64,000 nt of DNA from Pseudoalteromonas sp. GTDB taxonomy: Bacteria > Pseudomonadota > Gammaproteobacteria > Enterobacterales > Alteromonadaceae. Both the position numbers and the translations under genes were made by a program. Below are positions 36,662 to 45,927 of the stretch, one piece after another. Within the stretch, counting starts at the first letter, position 1. Every line of letters starts with the position of its first letter. The DNA lies in NCBI RefSeq assembly GCF_018402495.1, contig NZ_JAGYIU010000004.1, positions 248,001 to 312,000 on the forward strand, read 5' to 3'. Under the pieces are notes generated by a model. It made no database searches, had not been told where the DNA came from, and saw nothing but the letters and a program-made list of their open reading frames with translations.

Positions 36662-37129
36662 TTATTCACCATAACTGGCTTCAAAAAAACTCTCTAGAAT
36701 GATCACCGCAGACATATTATCTACGTTACCTTTACCTAAATTTTTATAGCCACCACGTTCAAACAGCCGTGCCTTTGCATCTGCAGTCGTTAAGCGTTCA
36801 TCTTGAGTATGAACTGCAATGCCGTAATGGTTGTGCAAACGATTAGCAAATTTTTTAGCTTTAAAGGTCACCTCTTGCGAGGTGCCATCCATATTTAGCG
36901 GTAAACCGACCACCATTAAATCGGGTTGCCATTCTTTTACTTGCACAGCAATGTCGTCCCAATTAGGGATGCCATCTTGGGCTTTCACCGCCTTTAAGCT
37001 GGTCGCACTGCCAGTGAGCTCTTGACCAATAGCAATACCAATACTCTTAGTACCAAAGTCAAATCCCATAACGGTGCGCTCACCCTGCGGTTTTAGTGTT
37101 TTTTTAGTCATATGTGTCTTTTTAAGCAT
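36662..37129 (-). CDS. ruvX: Putative pre-16S rRNA nuclease / Holliday junction resolvase RuvX (YqgF)
   Basis: 155 residues. RNase H-fold enzyme of the YqgF family, implicated in 16S rRNA 5' processing. The motif [17 protein letters not shown] holds the first catalytic Asp; [15 protein letters not shown] and the C-terminal [10 protein letters not shown] match the family. The ATG at 37129 overlaps the yqgE stop; an internal ATG at 37111 would avoid overlap and cannot be excluded. The rsmE-gshB-yqgE-ruvX order is the same as in E. coli. Confidence 0.93.
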   Translation of the reverse strand: MLKKTHMTKKTLKPQGERTVMGFDFGTKSIGIAIGQELTGSATSLKAVKAQDGIPNWDDIAVQVKEWQPDLMVVGLPLNMDGTSQEVTFKAKKFANRLHNHYGIAVHTQDERLTTADAKARLFERGGYKNLGKGNVDNMSAVIILESFFEASYGE

Positions 37130-37679
37130 GCCCAGCTTCGGGGCTTAGTTGACTAACATCAAAACCAAGCATAGAAACGGCCATTTCCCAGCGTTTTTCT
37201 ACTGGAGTATCAAATATTATTTTAGGATCGGCTTTAATGATCAGCCAGCTATTGTCTAATAGCTCTTGCTCTAATTGGCCTTGTTCCCAACCGGAGTAGC
37301 CTAAAGTAATAATAAATTGCTCGGGTGCTTGGGCTGTGGTTAACGTGGCTAACACATCTTTTGAGGTGGTGATCATAATATCACTGCTCAACTTTTGGCT
37401 TGCCGAGTACCCAGGTTTAGGTGAATGTAGCACAAAGCCACGGTCTGTTTTTACCGGCCCGCCAGCAAACACGGTCACTTGAGCGGCATGTTGAGATTTA
37501 TCGTTATCAATATCAATTTTGTCGAGTAACTCACCTACGGTGACATCAATCGGCTGATTGATCACCAATCCCATAGCGCCTTCTTCGTTGTGTTCACAAA
37601 TATAAGTGACGGCACGTTTAAAAAAAGGGTCTTGCATTGATGGCATTGCGATTAAAAAGTGATTTTCTAATGACTGCAT
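37122..37679 (-). CDS. yqgE: YqgE/AlgH family protein
   Basis: 185 residues from the ATG at 37679 ([20 protein letters not shown]), chosen over 37727 by alignment with E. coli YqgE, and with GGGTAA upstream. Conserved [17 protein letters not shown] and [16 protein letters not shown] are visible. AlgH-type proteins influence alginate and other gene expression in Pseudomonas, but the biochemical role is unknown. Overlaps ruvX at its 3' end. Confidence 0.94.
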   Translation of the reverse strand: MQSLENHFLIAMPSMQDPFFKRAVTYICEHNEEGAMGLVINQPIDVTVGELLDKIDIDNDKSQHAAQVTVFAGGPVKTDRGFVLHSPKPGYSASQKLSSDIMITTSKDVLATLTTAQAPEQFIITLGYSGWEQGQLEQELLDNSWLIIKADPKIIFDTPVEKRWEMAVSMLGFDVSQLSPEAGHA

Positions 37680-37758
37680 AAGTTTTACCCTTTTAGTTAT
37701 TGAATCTTGAGTATGGCATAGTCCCATGTTTTAACACTAAAGATTTATTCGAGTTTTC

Positions 37759-37785
37759 AGCGATGACACGATAAGCGTCATCGCT
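37759..37785. terminator. Hairpin between gshB and yqgE
   Basis: AGCGATGAC (37759-37767) and GTCATCGCT (37777-37785) form a 9-bp stem. No T-run on the minus strand; possible attenuator or processing site downstream of gshB. Confidence 0.4.
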
Positions 37786-37814
37786 TTATATCTTAGAACT
37801 GGTTCAGTGATAAT

Positions 37815-38765
37815 TTATTTATTAAGCTTTTTCTCTATTGCATCAAATAAAATGCCGGTAATTGAAATATCGTAAGCGGCTTCAATTTCTTTTACGCAGG
37901 TTGGCGCCGTTACGTTAATCTCAGTTAACTTATCACCAATAATATCTAAACCTACAAATATTAAGCCTTTTTCTTTCAAAGTAGGGGCGACCGCCTTTGC
38001 AATCTTAAGATCTGATTCGCTAATTGGGCGGGCTTCACCACGACCGCCTGCGGCTAAATTACCGCGTGTTTCGCCATTTTGTGGAATACGCGCTAAGCAA
38101 TAAGGAATCACTTCACCATCAACAACCAATACGCGCTTATCGCCTTGGGTGATCTCTGGGATATAATTTTGCGCCATGGCAAAGCGGCTACCATGCTCGG
38201 TTAAGGTTTCGCATATTACGCCTATATTAGCATCATCAGCTTTTACTCTAAAAATAGAGGCGCCACCCATGCCATCAAGCGGTTTTAAAATAATATCTTT
38301 ATGCTGGGCTAAAAACTCACGAATTTGCTTTTGACTGCGCGTAACTAGCGTATCAGGTGTGTGCTCACTAAACCAAGCGGTAAAGAGTTTTTCATTGGCG
38401 TCGCGCAAGCTTTGTGGTTTATTAATCACTAATGTGCCCGCTTGTTCTGCACGTTCTAAAATATAGGTTGCGTAAATATATTCAGTATCAAAAGGCGGAT
38501 CTTTACGCATTAAAATAACGTCTAAATCAGCCAGCGCAATGGTGGTTTTTTCTTCAAGCTCATACCATTTTTCTGTGTTATCAAAAACCTTCGCTTTGGC
38601 TGCAGTGGCGTAGGCATTACCTTGACGCAGCGATAAATCATCCATTTCCATATAGTAAATTTCGTAGCCACGGGTTTGCGCTTGCATCATCATTGCAAAA
38701 CCGGTGTCTTTTTTAATGTTAAATCCACTAATAGGATCTGAAATAATACCTAACTTAATTGCCAT
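37815..38765 (-). CDS. gshB: Glutathione synthetase
   Basis: ATP-grasp ligase joining gamma-glutamylcysteine and glycine. 316 residues, identical in length to the E. coli enzyme. N-terminal LGIISDPISGFNIKKDTGFAM, the MRKDPPFD and LKPLDGMGGASIF nucleotide-binding elements, and the C-terminal TEINVTAPTCVKEI active-site segment are all present. Located between rsmE and yqgE as in E. coli. Confidence 0.97.
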   Translation of the reverse strand: MAIKLGIISDPISGFNIKKDTGFAMMMQAQTRGYEIYYMEMDDLSLRQGNAYATAAKAKVFDNTEKWYELEEKTTIALADLDVILMRKDPPFDTEYIYATYILERAEQAGTLVINKPQSLRDANEKLFTAWFSEHTPDTLVTRSQKQIREFLAQHKDIILKPLDGMGGASIFRVKADDANIGVICETLTEHGSRFAMAQNYIPEITQGDKRVLVVDGEVIPYCLARIPQNGETRGNLAAGGRGEARPISESDLKIAKAVAPTLKEKGLIFVGLDIIGDKLTEINVTAPTCVKEIEAAYDISITGILFDAIEKKLNK

Positions 38766-38831
38766 GCGCTGTGCCTTAATTTATGTGTTTTTTACAACTG
38801 TAATCTTGATATGTGGGTGCTTTTAGTTATT

Positions 38832-39566
38832 TCAATTAGCTAAATCGCCAAATTGTAATTGCAGTGCACTTAAAACAGTTAAAGCTGCTGTTTCTGTGCG
38901 AAGTACTCGCGGGCCTAAGCGAATACCTACAAATTCTTGTTGTTTAGTTTGCGCTATTTCATCATCGGTAAATCCCCCTTCAGGGCCAACTAAAAAGCGC
39001 ACGCCACCATCAGGAACGGTAATGGTTTTAATACTGTGCTCGGCGCGTGGGTGTAACGTTAATTTAATTGCATCGGTTTGCTGTTCAAGCCAGTGTTTTA
39101 AATCTACGGGAGGATTAATGGTTGGTACAAAGTTGCGTCCGGATTGCTCTGCAGCAGCAATGGCTATTTTTTGCCATTGCTGGTGTTTTTTTTCTAGGCG
39201 ATCACCGCTGAGCTTGACGCCGCAGCGCTGACTAAAAATAGGCGTTATTTCAGTGATCCCTAATTCAACCGACTTTTGAATAGTAAAATCCATTTTATCA
39301 CCACGGGATACACACTGGCCTAAATGAATCTTTAATGGCGATTCAACGTCATGAGGATTAAATTCAAGGGGCATAACAACAACGTTTTTTTTACTCACGT
39401 CAATAATTTCACTGAGAAATTCACCCCCTTCACCATTAAAAATAGAAACCTGTTCGCCCACTTTCATACGTAACACACGACCGACATGGCCTGCAGCGTC
39501 ATCGTCTAGGTTTAAAGGGGTATTAAGGGTAATTGGTGATGATTGATAAATATGAGGCACTCGCAT
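38832..39566 (-). CDS. rsmE: 16S rRNA m3U1498 methyltransferase RsmE
   Basis: SPOUT-class SAM methyltransferase that modifies U1498 of 16S rRNA. 244 residues. The trefoil-knot SAM site is FLVGPEGGFTDDEI and RLGPRVLRTETAALTVL; the N-terminal PUA-like RNA-binding region begins MRVPHIYQ. First gene of the rsmE-gshB-yqgE-ruvX set. Confidence 0.95.
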   Translation of the reverse strand: MRVPHIYQSSPITLNTPLNLDDDAAGHVGRVLRMKVGEQVSIFNGEGGEFLSEIIDVSKKNVVVMPLEFNPHDVESPLKIHLGQCVSRGDKMDFTIQKSVELGITEITPIFSQRCGVKLSGDRLEKKHQQWQKIAIAAAEQSGRNFVPTINPPVDLKHWLEQQTDAIKLTLHPRAEHSIKTITVPDGGVRFLVGPEGGFTDDEIAQTKQQEFVGIRLGPRVLRTETAALTVLSALQLQFGDLAN

Positions 39567-39635
39567 GACGAATCACTTTTTACATAGAAGTTATATCCCT
39601 CTATGGTAAGTAAGCTAAGGCTTGGGTGCAATTAT

Positions 39636-40109
39636 TTATTTTTCATCTTCGCAAGTTAAACGGGCTGTTAACTCCTGTGCGGTTTGGGCTATATCGCTAT
39701 CACAGGATAAATGGTTTGAATGGCATTCATCTTTTATGGGCTTAATGTCATACCCCTGGTCTGTTTGAATAATCGTATAGCGCTTTTCATGTAGTGAGTT
39801 ATAAATAAAGCGCTGTGTATCATCAGCGAGTAAGTAATCTGTTTGGTTAAACAGTACACCTTGAATATTGTGATGTTGGTGAAGGTAGCTGGCAAGCTCT
39901 GAGACGCTTATTTCGTTTCCAATATCGCAATAGCAATAATCTTTAACAAGCCCATCAAACATCATTTTAACCAGTTTTTGGGTATTCTCTCCGGCTACTA
40001 TTATGTCTAATTTAGCACAGGCCTTGGTATTTAAATAATGTATGGCAAACGCACGACTAAACTCGTTGTCTATATCAATTAATAGATAACTTGCTGTTTT
40101 AATTCTCAT
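39636..40109 (-). CDS. Hypothetical protein, unrecognised
   Basis: 157 residues, soluble, no signal peptide. The N-terminal half (ASYLLIDIDNEFSRAFAIHYL, then LDIIVAGENTQKLVKMM) alternates strands and helices in a way that suggests a Rossmann-like or SDR-derived fold, but no NAD motif (GxxxGxG) is present. The C-terminal tail has two Cys-His-rich bits (DECHSNHLSCDSD) before a helix. I cannot assign a family. It lies between rsmE and the DUF350 gene on the same strand, 77 bp from the latter. Confidence 0.55.
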   Translation of the reverse strand: MRIKTASYLLIDIDNEFSRAFAIHYLNTKACAKLDIIVAGENTQKLVKMMFDGLVKDYCYCDIGNEISVSELASYLHQHHNIQGVLFNQTDYLLADDTQRFIYNSLHEKRYTIIQTDQGYDIKPIKDECHSNHLSCDSDIAQTAQELTARLTCEDEK

Positions 40110-40186
40110 ATGCCCAAATACCCATTAGTTTTACCAGACTGTTAAATAAGGGGATTTGTTAACGACTCAGATTAACAAGCCCAGTA

Positions 40187-41080
40187 CTAAATTGAAAACA
40201 TACTTATCAATAAATATCCCGAAGCACAAAATACAGTAAACTCAATACATGCAATACCAATATTATCTTGATGATCGACTTCAAGGGCAGTGTCAATATT
40301 AGGCATTGAGATAATCTTTATAATATATGTTAAGCAGTATAGTAACAGCCACATCACACCGCAATGCATTACCAAGGTAAATAAGTTTTCTACCATTTTA
40401 CCACTTTGAAATGCTGCGCTAGATAAACCAGCATAAGCCGCAAGTGCTAATCCAATTGACTTACCCGCATAGCGAATACCAATAGAGGTATTTTCTAAGC
40501 CAAAATTACTTTGTAATGATGCACCTTGATTCGCTTTGGCAAAGCGGTATTCTCGTATTTTACTGTCTATGGCAAACATACCTTGTAATAAAAAAAAGCT
40601 CACCGAGGCAATTAATAAGCTACTAAAGCCCTTAGCGTGAGTCCATTTATACAAACCAAGGACTAAAATCAGGTTGGCAATCAGCATTCCAGAATCAACC
40701 AGCGCGGCACAGACGTTTTGTTTTAATATTGCTGCTTCTTCATTAAAGCGATGTAATATCCATTTACGGTGAATTAAATGCCCTATTTTAATAAATGAAA
40801 ATAACAGCACAATTAATAATATGACCTTTAATGGGTTTGATTGTGCGGTGCTAATGCTTATTTCATCAAACAAAAATGCGATCGTGGCGATCACTACTAA
40901 TATTTCAGAGGCAAAACTAATCCCCATTGCAAAATTATCATGTTGCGCTAATTCTTCCTTAAGTGCTTGTTTTGCTTTTATTTGAGTTACAATTCTCAAA
41001 CAAATAATGGTAATGCAAATAACAACAAAACTAATGGTAATCGCAACTAAACTAGTGTTAGATAATGACAAATATGACAT
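40187..41080 (-). CDS. DUF350 family membrane protein
   Basis: 297 residues with about eight hydrophobic segments. Two DUF350 units are suggested by the repeated signature at the ends of each half: HDNFAMGISFASEILVVIAT near residue 46 and HQDNIGIACIEFTVFCASGY near residue 270. DUF350 proteins (YjfL-like) are integral inner-membrane proteins without assigned function. The cytoplasmic loops are basic. It is divergent from glnE by 78 bp. Confidence 0.65.
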   Translation of the reverse strand: MSYLSLSNTSLVAITISFVVICITIICLRIVTQIKAKQALKEELAQHDNFAMGISFASEILVVIATIAFLFDEISISTAQSNPLKVILLIVLLFSFIKIGHLIHRKWILHRFNEEAAILKQNVCAALVDSGMLIANLILVLGLYKWTHAKGFSSLLIASVSFFLLQGMFAIDSKIREYRFAKANQGASLQSNFGLENTSIGIRYAGKSIGLALAAYAGLSSAAFQSGKMVENLFTLVMHCGVMWLLLYCLTYIIKIISMPNIDTALEVDHQDNIGIACIEFTVFCASGYLLISMFSI

Positions 41081-41158
41081 GGTGTTCCTAAATAGATTTA
41101 CCTTGATAGGTTTTTAATCATTCTAGTATGGTTATTGGTGAGATAAAAGAGGGTATTG

Positions 41159-43963
41159 ATGAGTAATGACACGCAGCTTCCTATTCAATTACAAAAACTT
41201 GGCGAAACACGCTTTGCAGCGCTGTATCCAGCGCAACAAACGCAGCAACAGATAGTGCGGCTATTAGCGTTAAGTGATTTTGCTTGGCGCAGTTTAAGTT
41301 CTCAACCTACGCTGCTGTCTTGGTTGTTATGTGAGCAAGAAATTAAAAATAGAAAAATTTCTGATCCTTTTGCGCAGCTTGATATTAGTGAAATAGAGGA
41401 AAGTGAGTGTCATAAGTTACTGCGCCAATATCGAGAAAAATATTGGTTAAAGGTGGCTTTTTTAGATTTATGCTGTAAAAACCCGATTGAAAATAGTATT
41501 CACTACATTAGTGAACTTGCCAACAAACTGATCGACAGTGCTAATCAATGGGCTTATAAAAATGTCGCTAAAACCAATGGTGAGCCAGTCGATGAGCACA
41601 ACAATCCACTACCGTTAATGGTATTAGGAATGGGAAAACTAGGTGGGCAAGAACTTAACTACTCATCAGATATCGATCTTATTTTTGCATACCCGCGCAA
41701 TGTTAAAACCCAAGGTGGGCGTCGTTCACTCGAGGCATCTGTTTTCTACACTAAAGTGGCGCAAAAGCTGATTGCAGCGCTTAATCAATGTACGGTCGAT
41801 GGTCAGGTTTTTCGTGTCGATATGCGTTTGCGTCCATTTGGTGAAAGTGGTCCATTGGTGATGAGTTTTACTGCCATTGAAGATTATTACCAAGAGCAAG
41901 GGCGTGATTGGGAGCGCTACGCGATGTTAAAAGGGCGTATAATTGGGTCACCTAATGTTTATTGGGATGAATTTAATACGTTATTAAAGCCATTTGTGTA
42001 TCGCCGCTATATCGATTTTTCGGTTATTGAGTCGCTAAGAAAGATGAAGCTTATGATTGCCCAAGAGGTGCGCCGTAAGCGCTTAACTAATAATATTAAA
42101 TTAGGCGGCGGTGGAATTCGCGAAGTGGAGTTTATTGTTCAGGCTTTGCAAATGGTGCGAGGCGGCAGAGAGGCAAACTTACAAACGCAATCTTTACTAA
42201 TTGCATTAAAAGAGCTGACTCTTAGCCAAGTTATTGATGAACTTGAGGCTAAAGATTTAAAAAACAATTACTTATACTTACGCAAAGTAGAGCAATACCT
42301 ACAAATATTTGATGATCAACAAACACAAACACTGCCCGAAGATGAGCTAAATCAACAGCGACTATATGTATTGCTAAATAAGGCTGATTTTAAAGCAACA
42401 CTTGTGAAAATTGACCATGTTATGAGCCAAATACATAACGAATTTACCCAAGTTATTGGTGAAGAGATTGAACCATTAGATACCTGTGAAGGGGCGTTTA
42501 TTAGTGCTTGGGATCATGGCGATGTGAGCTTTTTAAATGAGCCCAGAGATGAATGGCAAACACCACTTCATGATTTTAAACAACGGCTTTGTAAAGCTAA
42601 AGTGGGCAATCGTGGACGTGATATCCTTGATAAATTAATGCCTGCATTACTTAAGCAATTAAACGACTTTAATGCCAGTGCGAACGCCTTTGCAACGGTA
42701 TGCCAAATTTTAAATAAAATTATTTCGCGCACTGCTTATTTAGAATTGTTGTATGAAAATCCTGGCACATTAAAACAATTGGTTTTGCTCTGTTGTCATA
42801 GCAAATGGATTGGCGAGCATATTTCATTGTATCCCATTTTACTTGATGAACTTATCGACCCCGCTGTACTTTACAAACCAACCCCATTAACGGCCTACAA
42901 AGATGAAATAAGGCAGTATTTTTTACGCATCGAACATGATGATTTAGAGCAGCAAATGGAGGCCTTGCGTCAATTTAAGCAAACCCATCAATTACGCATT
43001 GCCGCCGCTGATGCCACAGGTGTTCTTGATGTGATGAAAGTAAGCGATCACTTAACAGCACTGGCTGAGTCGATAGTTGATCAGGCTGTCAATATTGCTT
43101 GGTATCATTGTGTAAAACGCTTTGGTATGCCGCCTAACACTAATGATGAGAATAAGGGGTTTGCGGTTATTGCTTATGGTAAAACGGGGGGCTTTGAGGT
43201 GGGTTATGACTCTGACTTAGATCTAGTTTTTGTGCATAACCATGATGGTACAAGCTACACCAGTGGTGATAAAACAATTGATTCAAGGCAGTTTTATTTA
43301 AAACTAGCGCAACGATTAATGCATTTATTTAATACTCGTACTGCCTCTGGCATTTTATATGAGTTAGATACTCGTCTGCGCCCAGAAGGGGCTTCTGGAT
43401 TATTAGCGATAAACCTAGAAAGCTTCCATCATTATCAGCAAACACAGGCATGGACGTGGGAGCACCAAGCATTGGTTAGAGCTCGGTTGATTTTAGGCCA
43501 AGCTGAACTAGGGGCACGGTTTGCGCAAATTCGAGCCGAAATATTATGCCAAAAACGTGATGAAAATATTTTAAAACAAGATGTTATAAAAATGCGTGAA
43601 AAAATGCGCGGTCATTTAGCTAAAGGCAATGCGCAGCAGTTTGATTTAAAACAAGATGTCGGTGCTATGACGGATATTGAGTTTATAACGCAATACTTGG
43701 TATTAAAACATGCCCATGAGTTTACTCATTTATGTGACAATTCTGACAATGTCAGAATTTTAACTGACGCGGCTAAAATTGGGTGTATCAGTGATATTCA
43801 AAAACAGCAGCTTATTCAAGCGTATATAGCTTATCGCTCTCGCTATCATGTGTTGAGCTTAGATCAGCTAGGTCGTTGCGTAAAACGAGAAGAATTTAGC
43901 GAAGATATTAATAATGTAAGTGCTGTTTGGATGGCTATATTTGCGTTAGATAAAGAGGTTTAA
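41159..43963 (+). CDS. glnE: Glutamine synthetase adenylyltransferase/adenylyl-removing enzyme GlnE
   Basis: 934 residues from the ATG at 41159 (GAGGG upstream; an in-frame TTG lies 3 bp before). Two nucleotidyltransferase domains: the N-terminal adenylyl-removing half with LGMGKLGGQELNYSSDIDL and the C-terminal adenylylating half with AYGKTGGFEVGYDSDLDLVF. Both DxD metal sites are intact, and the C-terminus contains RGHLAKGNAQQFDLKQD. It controls glutamine synthetase in response to nitrogen status via PII. Monocistronic. Confidence 0.96.
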   Translation: MSNDTQLPIQLQKLGETRFAALYPAQQTQQQIVRLLALSDFAWRSLSSQPTLLSWLLCEQEIKNRKISDPFAQLDISEIEESECHKLLRQYREKYWLKVAFLDLCCKNPIENSIHYISELANKLIDSANQWAYKNVAKTNGEPVDEHNNPLPLMVLGMGKLGGQELNYSSDIDLIFAYPRNVKTQGGRRSLEASVFYTKVAQKLIAALNQCTVDGQVFRVDMRLRPFGESGPLVMSFTAIEDYYQEQGRDWERYAMLKGRIIGSPNVYWDEFNTLLKPFVYRRYIDFSVIESLRKMKLMIAQEVRRKRLTNNIKLGGGGIREVEFIVQALQMVRGGREANLQTQSLLIALKELTLSQVIDELEAKDLKNNYLYLRKVEQYLQIFDDQQTQTLPEDELNQQRLYVLLNKADFKATLVKIDHVMSQIHNEFTQVIGEEIEPLDTCEGAFISAWDHGDVSFLNEPRDEWQTPLHDFKQRLCKAKVGNRGRDILDKLMPALLKQLNDFNASANAFATVCQILNKIISRTAYLELLYENPGTLKQLVLLCCHSKWIGEHISLYPILLDELIDPAVLYKPTPLTAYKDEIRQYFLRIEHDDLEQQMEALRQFKQTHQLRIAAADATGVLDVMKVSDHLTALAESIVDQAVNIAWYHCVKRFGMPPNTNDENKGFAVIAYGKTGGFEVGYDSDLDLVFVHNHDGTSYTSGDKTIDSRQFYLKLAQRLMHLFNTRTASGILYELDTRLRPEGASGLLAINLESFHHYQQTQAWTWEHQALVRARLILGQAELGARFAQIRAEILCQKRDENILKQDVIKMREKMRGHLAKGNAQQFDLKQDVGAMTDIEFITQYLVLKHAHEFTHLCDNSDNVRILTDAAKIGCISDIQKQQLIQAYIAYRSRYHVLSLDQLGRCVKREEFSEDINNVSAVWMAIFALDKEV

Positions 43964-43969
43964 TGCCTC

Positions 43970-43992
43970 TGCGCTCAATATATTTGAGCGCA
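43970..43992. terminator. Hairpin downstream of glnE
   Basis: TGCGCTCAA (43970-43978) and TTGAGCGCA (43984-43992) over a 5-base loop, 6 bp after the glnE stop. No T-run follows; weak or Rho-assisted termination. Confidence 0.5.
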
Positions 43993-44021
43993 TACATATC
44001 AATAAAGTAAACCAAAGGTAG

Positions 44022-44594
44022 TTAATTACTTATTTTTAAACAGTTTGAACGCACAAACTCAGATGGTAACTCGGTAATAACGGCAGCACGTTGTTTTGGA
44101 CAAAAGAACGCGTACACTTCATTTTCAAAGTCATCATTGATAGATCGGCTAACGCGGTATAAAGCTGAATTAAAGCTACCGTCTATACGAAAATGATCTT
44201 TTACTACGTAATCTTTGTCTAAGTACCATAATAATTTAACACCTTCATTATCAGCATATTGAGTGAGTACTGTACGTAAGGTTTCGTCGCGTTGGAAGCG
44301 ACGCGGTCCTGTTTTTCCACTCCAATTTAAAGGCATAGGTTTTACTACAAAAGAGCGTTGATTAAGTGCTCTATCGAGGCTGAGATCGGGTTTGTCCAAT
44401 TGAATGACAAATTTATTATTATTTTTATCAGTGTTGATTCTGTTGCGAATTGATGCATAAAACCGAGAAAACCCTTCAGCCGCAGCATTAGTGGTTTGTT
44501 TATAATTTAGCGACGAAGCACTATTGAGCAAAAAGTAAATGGCTGCGCCAATTAACAATAAAGCTAAAAGTAAATATCTAATCCAAAACCACAT
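44022..44594 (-). CDS. TcpQ-domain-like membrane-anchored protein
   Basis: 190 residues with one N-terminal transmembrane helix (about 5-25). The C-terminal 90 residues (RRFQRDETLRTVLTQYADNE, then GVKLLWYLDKDYVVK, then FNSALYRVSRSINDDFENE) resemble the TcpQ/PilL-type C-terminal domain found in pilus and secretin-associated proteins. Secretin or pilus genes are not adjacent (pilT/pilU are 8 kb away), so the role is unclear; a LpxL-linked envelope role is possible. It starts 36 bp after the end of lpxL, same strand. Confidence 0.55.
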   Translation of the reverse strand: MWFWIRYLLLALLLIGAAIYFLLNSASSLNYKQTTNAAAEGFSRFYASIRNRINTDKNNNKFVIQLDKPDLSLDRALNQRSFVVKPMPLNWSGKTGPRRFQRDETLRTVLTQYADNEGVKLLWYLDKDYVVKDHFRIDGSFNSALYRVSRSINDDFENEVYAFFCPKQRAAVITELPSEFVRSNCLKISN

Positions 44595-44630
44595 AGGCGT
44601 TACTCATCATTATTATTTAATAATCCACTT

Positions 44631-45554
44631 TTAATAAAAAGATGGAGCGTCTTTATCTGGTCGTGTTTTAAAGCGCCTATGTAGCCACATATATTGCTCA
44701 GGAGCGGCATTTATTGATTGCTCCATACGCTGATTTACACGCCTTACATCTGCTTTATCGTCGCCACTTGGGAAGTTTTCAAGCTCAGGGACGATTTCTA
44801 AATGATATTTTCCGTCGTTATCTCGATGCGTAATTAGGCTCATTGTTTCGCAACTTTTACTGCCTGCAAACATCAGTGTTCCGGTGGTTGTTGCAGTGTC
44901 GGGCACGGCATAAAATGGCACAAACTCACAGCGGTTACGACCATAATCTTGATCAGGTAAGTAATAGCACACTTTTTTATTTTTTAACGCTTTTAATAGC
45001 CCTTTTACGTCTTTTTTACCAACCATGTATTCGTTAGAGCGAAGACGCCCGTTGGTAGTGAAATACTCCATTAATGCGTTATTATGTGGGCGATAAAAAC
45101 CAATACCCTGGCACTTTAATCCCATTACGCGACTGGCCATTTCAAGATGAAGTACATGTGGAACAAGTAATAAAACACCTTTTCCAGATTGTTGGACGCG
45201 TTCAAAATGTTCAAGTCCTTTTAGTGAACCCAGCACTTTTTCGACGCGCCATTTCGGCCACCACCAAGCCATACCGGTTTCAACCATGGCAATGCCGGTA
45301 TTTTCCATGTTTTTTAGTACTAAGTGTTGCTGCTCGGCTTCGCTCATCGTCGGAAAACAGCGTTTAATGTTAACCTCAGCGATGTGTCTTCTGCGTTTCA
45401 TATATTTGTAAACTAAATGCCCAAGTTGTTTACCCATGGTTAATTGTAGTTTTTGTGGTAACCACGAAATAAGATATAAAAACAAGACACCAATCCACGT
45501 TAGCCAATAACGAGGACCTAAAAAAGAGGCTTTAAAAGGGGATGAGTTAACCAC
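44631..45554 (-). CDS. lpxL: Lipid A lauroyl acyltransferase LpxL (HtrB)
   Basis: 307 residues. Inner-membrane enzyme adding a secondary acyl chain to Kdo2-lipid IVA. N-terminal transmembrane segment near PRYWLTWIGVLFLYLISWL, then the LABLAT catalytic motif HX4E (H133-VLHL-E138), the GIGFYRPHNNALMEY motif and a C-terminus EQYMWLHRRFKTRP that matches E. coli LpxL closely. LpxL rather than LpxM or LpxP is chosen on these matches; acyl length cannot be inferred. Confidence 0.9.
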   Translation of the reverse strand: MVNSSPFKASFLGPRYWLTWIGVLFLYLISWLPQKLQLTMGKQLGHLVYKYMKRRRHIAEVNIKRCFPTMSEAEQQHLVLKNMENTGIAMVETGMAWWWPKWRVEKVLGSLKGLEHFERVQQSGKGVLLLVPHVLHLEMASRVMGLKCQGIGFYRPHNNALMEYFTTNGRLRSNEYMVGKKDVKGLLKALKNKKVCYYLPDQDYGRNRCEFVPFYAVPDTATTTGTLMFAGSKSCETMSLITHRDNDGKYHLEIVPELENFPSGDDKADVRRVNQRMEQSINAAPEQYMWLHRRFKTRPDKDAPSFY

Positions 45555-45580
45555 AAAAATTTCTCTAAAAAATAAAAGGC

Positions 45581-45848
45581 TAGGGTCTGGTGACCTTTAC
45601 GGATTAATATTTGTTCAAACTAGGGACAATTTAATCGCGGCGCGAGGTTTGTAACCTAGTGGGCTAAGTAAAAACCGAGCAACAAAGAGTTAATTGTCCC
45701 TAGGCAGAACCCTTCGGGCAGCGCCTGTTTGGCATTGATGCTACGTTATCGCCTATTTATGAGGAATAACTACACCACATAAGCTCTGCCTTGCCTAAAT
45801 ACCAAACAGGCTGCTGCAAATTTAACCTTGAAAGGTCAACAGACCCTA
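45581..45848 (+). mobile_element. MITE-like element with terminal inverted repeats and two internal hairpins
   Basis: Bounded by TAGGGTCTGGTGACCTTT at 45581-45598 and its complement at 45831-45848 with one mismatch in 18 bp. Internally, CTAGGGACAATT (45620-45631) pairs with AATTGTCCCTAG (45692-45703), and GCCTGTTTGG (45723-45732) pairs with CCAAACAGGC (45802-45811), with further pairing outside it. There is no transposase frame. The outermost TA on each side would fit a TA target duplication. It occupies the lpxL-tolC intergenic region. A shorter degenerate relative is at 17632-17770. Confidence 0.7.
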
Positions 45849-45875
45849 GTTTAACGTTATGCGCTTAAAAATACA

Positions 45876-45900
45876 AAAAGCCAGAAAGAATCTGGCTTTT
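45876..45900. terminator. Terminator downstream of tolC
   Basis: AAAAGCCAGA (45876-45885) pairs with TCTGGCTTTT (45891-45900), 28 bp after the tolC stop codon on the minus strand; the A-run becomes a U-run in that transcript. Confidence 0.8.
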
Positions 45901-45927
45901 ATAATTTTACACTAATAATGTGGTTGC

